DNA of 64,000 nt from Rhizobium sp. 11515TR (GTDB lineage Bacteria; Pseudomonadota; Alphaproteobacteria; Rhizobiales; Rhizobiaceae): contig NZ_CP023000.1 in the NCBI RefSeq assembly GCF_002277895.1, positions 682,001-746,000 on the forward strand, written 5' to 3'. The notes under the pieces were generated by a model. That model was not told the origin of the DNA. It did not search any database and saw only the letters and a list, made by a program, of their open reading frames with translations. Of this stretch, positions 62,763-64,000 are shown piece by piece (position 1 is the first letter of the stretch; every line of letters starts with the position of its first letter). Position numbers and translations under genes: made by a program.

Positions 62763-64000
62763 TCAAAACTCCTTCCAATCGGAAACGACTCGACCGCCAA
62801 CGGCAGCCGATCTGCGGGCCATTTGCGCAACCGGCTCGGCGGAAGCGCGACGCGATGGCTCAGCCATGGCGCGCGCGGTTTGTCGCAAGACTGCCGAGTT
62901 CGCTAAGGCCCCGGCGTCAAGGCGGAATTGAGATACGAGTTCGCTCAGCTTGCTGGCCTCAGCGGCAAGCGCGGCGGAGGCTGCCGTCGACTGCTCGACC
63001 ATCGCCGCATTCTGTTGCGTCGTCTGATCCATCGTATTGACCGCCGCATTGACCTCGGCAAGGCCTGTCGACTGCTCCTTGGCGGACGCGGCGATGGCGT
63101 TCATGTGCTCGTTTATGCCGGAGATGCGCTCACCGATTTCCTTCAATGCGATACCCGTTTCACGCACGAGCTTCACTCCACCATCGACCTCGGTCGAAGA
63201 CGCATTGATCAGCATTTTGATCTCTTTTGCCGCCGCCGCGGAGCGCTGCGCCAATTCCCGCACTTCCTGCGCCACAACGGCAAATCCCTTGCCAGCTTCG
63301 CCGGCGCGCGCCGCTTCCACCCCGGCGTTGAGCGCCAATAGGTTGGTCTGGAAGGCAATGTCATCGATCACGCCGATGATATTGGAAATCTGCTGGGAAG
63401 AACTCTCTATTCGCTGCATAGCTTCCTCGGCCCTGCTGACGACGTCAACTGACCTGGCTGCGCTATGATCGGCGACAGTGGCCGCCACTCGCGCTTCTTC
63501 CGTCCGCTTGCTCGAATTGCTTACATTGACCGTAATCTGATCGAGAGCGGCGGCTGTCTCTTCAAGCGATGCTGCCTGCTGCTCGGTGCGGCGGGAAAGA
63601 TCGTTGGTTCCGGAAGAGATCTCCTGGGTGCCGCTGTCAATCGACACTATGCTCTCGGCAATCGCCCGCAACGTGCTGCTCAACTGCTGCAGCGACGTGT
63701 TGAAATCGTGCCGAAGAGCTTCGAAATCCGGAGCGAATGGCTCATCGAGCTGGAAGGAAAGATCCCCGGAGGCCAACCTCTTAAGCCCCATGGCAAGACC
63801 GGATGTCGCGACTCGCAAACGCTCTGCGGCATCGGTTTCCGCCTGCCGCTGGGCAGCGATTCTGTCTGCTTCCGCCTGCTGACGGTCCCTTGCCGCGTCC
63901 GCTTCGAGCTCGCCCTTGGCGATTGCTGCTTTTCGGAATACTTCGACGGCCTGCGCCATCGTCCCTACTTCGTCCCTTCGGCCGATGCCCGTGCAAGCGA
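62763..64000 (-). CDS. Methyl-accepting chemotaxis protein, C-terminal part
   Basis: The frame is open to the window edge, so the N-terminus is missing; an internal Met at 63959 is not the real start. About 412 residues are visible: the end of a HAMP domain (RRDEVGTMAQAVEVFRKAAI), a second HAMP-like segment (LKRLASGDLSFQLDEPFAPD), then the signalling helices with SSQQISNIIGVIDDIAFQTN (tip), LLALNAGVEAARAGEAGKGF and MVEQSTAASAALAAEASKLS. It is the intact counterpart of the broken receptor at 38.5 kb but belongs to a membrane-bound type. The ligand-binding domain lies outside the window. Confidence 0.9.
   Translation of the reverse strand, partial: ACTGIGRRDEVGTMAQAVEVFRKAAIAKGELEADAARDRQQAEADRIAAQRQAETDAAERLRVATSGLAMGLKRLASGDLSFQLDEPFAPDFEALRHDFNTSLQQLSSTLRAIAESIVSIDSGTQEISSGTNDLSRRTEQQAASLEETAAALDQITVNVSNSSKRTEEARVAATVADHSAARSVDVVSRAEEAMQRIESSSQQISNIIGVIDDIAFQTNLLALNAGVEAARAGEAGKGFAVVAQEVRELAQRSAAAAKEIKMLINASSTEVDGGVKLVRETGIALKEIGERISGINEHMNAIAASAKEQSTGLAEVNAAVNTMDQTTQQNAAMVEQSTAASAALAAEASKLSELVSQFRLDAGALANSAVLRQTARAMAEPSRRASAEPVAQMARRSAAVGGRVVSDWKEF

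Overview
The window looks like accessory DNA, probably plasmid-borne, from a Rhizobium-type alphaproteobacterium. The evidence is the GC-rich coding style, a biuret amidohydrolase / cyanuric acid amidohydrolase pair of the kind described from Rhizobium leguminosarum, a bgsBA-like mixed-linkage glucan pair, two chemoreceptor genes, several ABC uptake operons, and no housekeeping genes except an exonuclease III homologue. Species and replicon type are inferences.

Layout. 1-6.0 kb: end of an MgtC/DUF4010-type membrane protein, an outer-membrane barrel, a DUF3302 + HlyD pair, and three DUF1254-family copies (one intact, one with its middle deleted, one lacking its 5' part). 6.2-11.3 kb: an AcoR-type sigma-54 activator, a consensus -24/-12 promoter, a butanediol-dehydrogenase-type enzyme, a flavin monooxygenase and a terminator. 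11.3-20.7 kb: an IS6 relic, a 1.87k-residue Ig-repeat autotransporter, three tail-collar proteins, a GNAT acetyltransferase and a DUF6916 protein. 21.4-27.8 kb: an AAA/DUF4143 ATPase, a diheme cytochrome, a DUF4142 protein, exonuclease III, and a gene-poor stretch. 27.8-31.0 kb: a glucan synthase and its HlyD-like partner. 31-38 kb: a His-rich secreted peptide, an L,D-transpeptidase, LysR with a divergent serine hydrolase, an NmrA protein and an SDR. 38.5-42.3 kb: a broken PAS-PAS chemoreceptor and small unknown genes.

42.5-50.2 kb is a sulfate-ester utilisation locus. One operon of overlapping genes encodes a sulfatase, its formylglycine-generating enzyme and a complete sulfonate/nitrate-type ABC importer. 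It is divergent from a LacI regulator and a second sulfatase, and two palindromes exactly 40 bp apart lie in the divergent promoter region. Neither sulfatase nor the maturase has a signal peptide, so the ester is probably imported and cut in the cytoplasm.

50.5-51.5 kb is an IS630-family element inserted at TA. 52.0-61.1 kb is a GntR-controlled operon: BMP-type ABC importer, biuret hydrolase, cyanuric acid hydrolase, second cysteine hydrolase, cupin and a truncated allophanate hydrolase. The order implies import and ring-opening of a cyanuric-acid-like compound, with the last step lost here or supplied elsewhere. The end holds an SDR relic, a VapBC pair whose toxin is frameshifted at a run of eight T, and a second chemoreceptor running off the edge.

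Relics (IS6, SDR, DUF1254, allophanate hydrolase, chemoreceptor) and several tRNA-3'-half-like fragments on the minus strand show repeated insertion, deletion and decay. All family calls come from reading the protein sequences; no database search was run.
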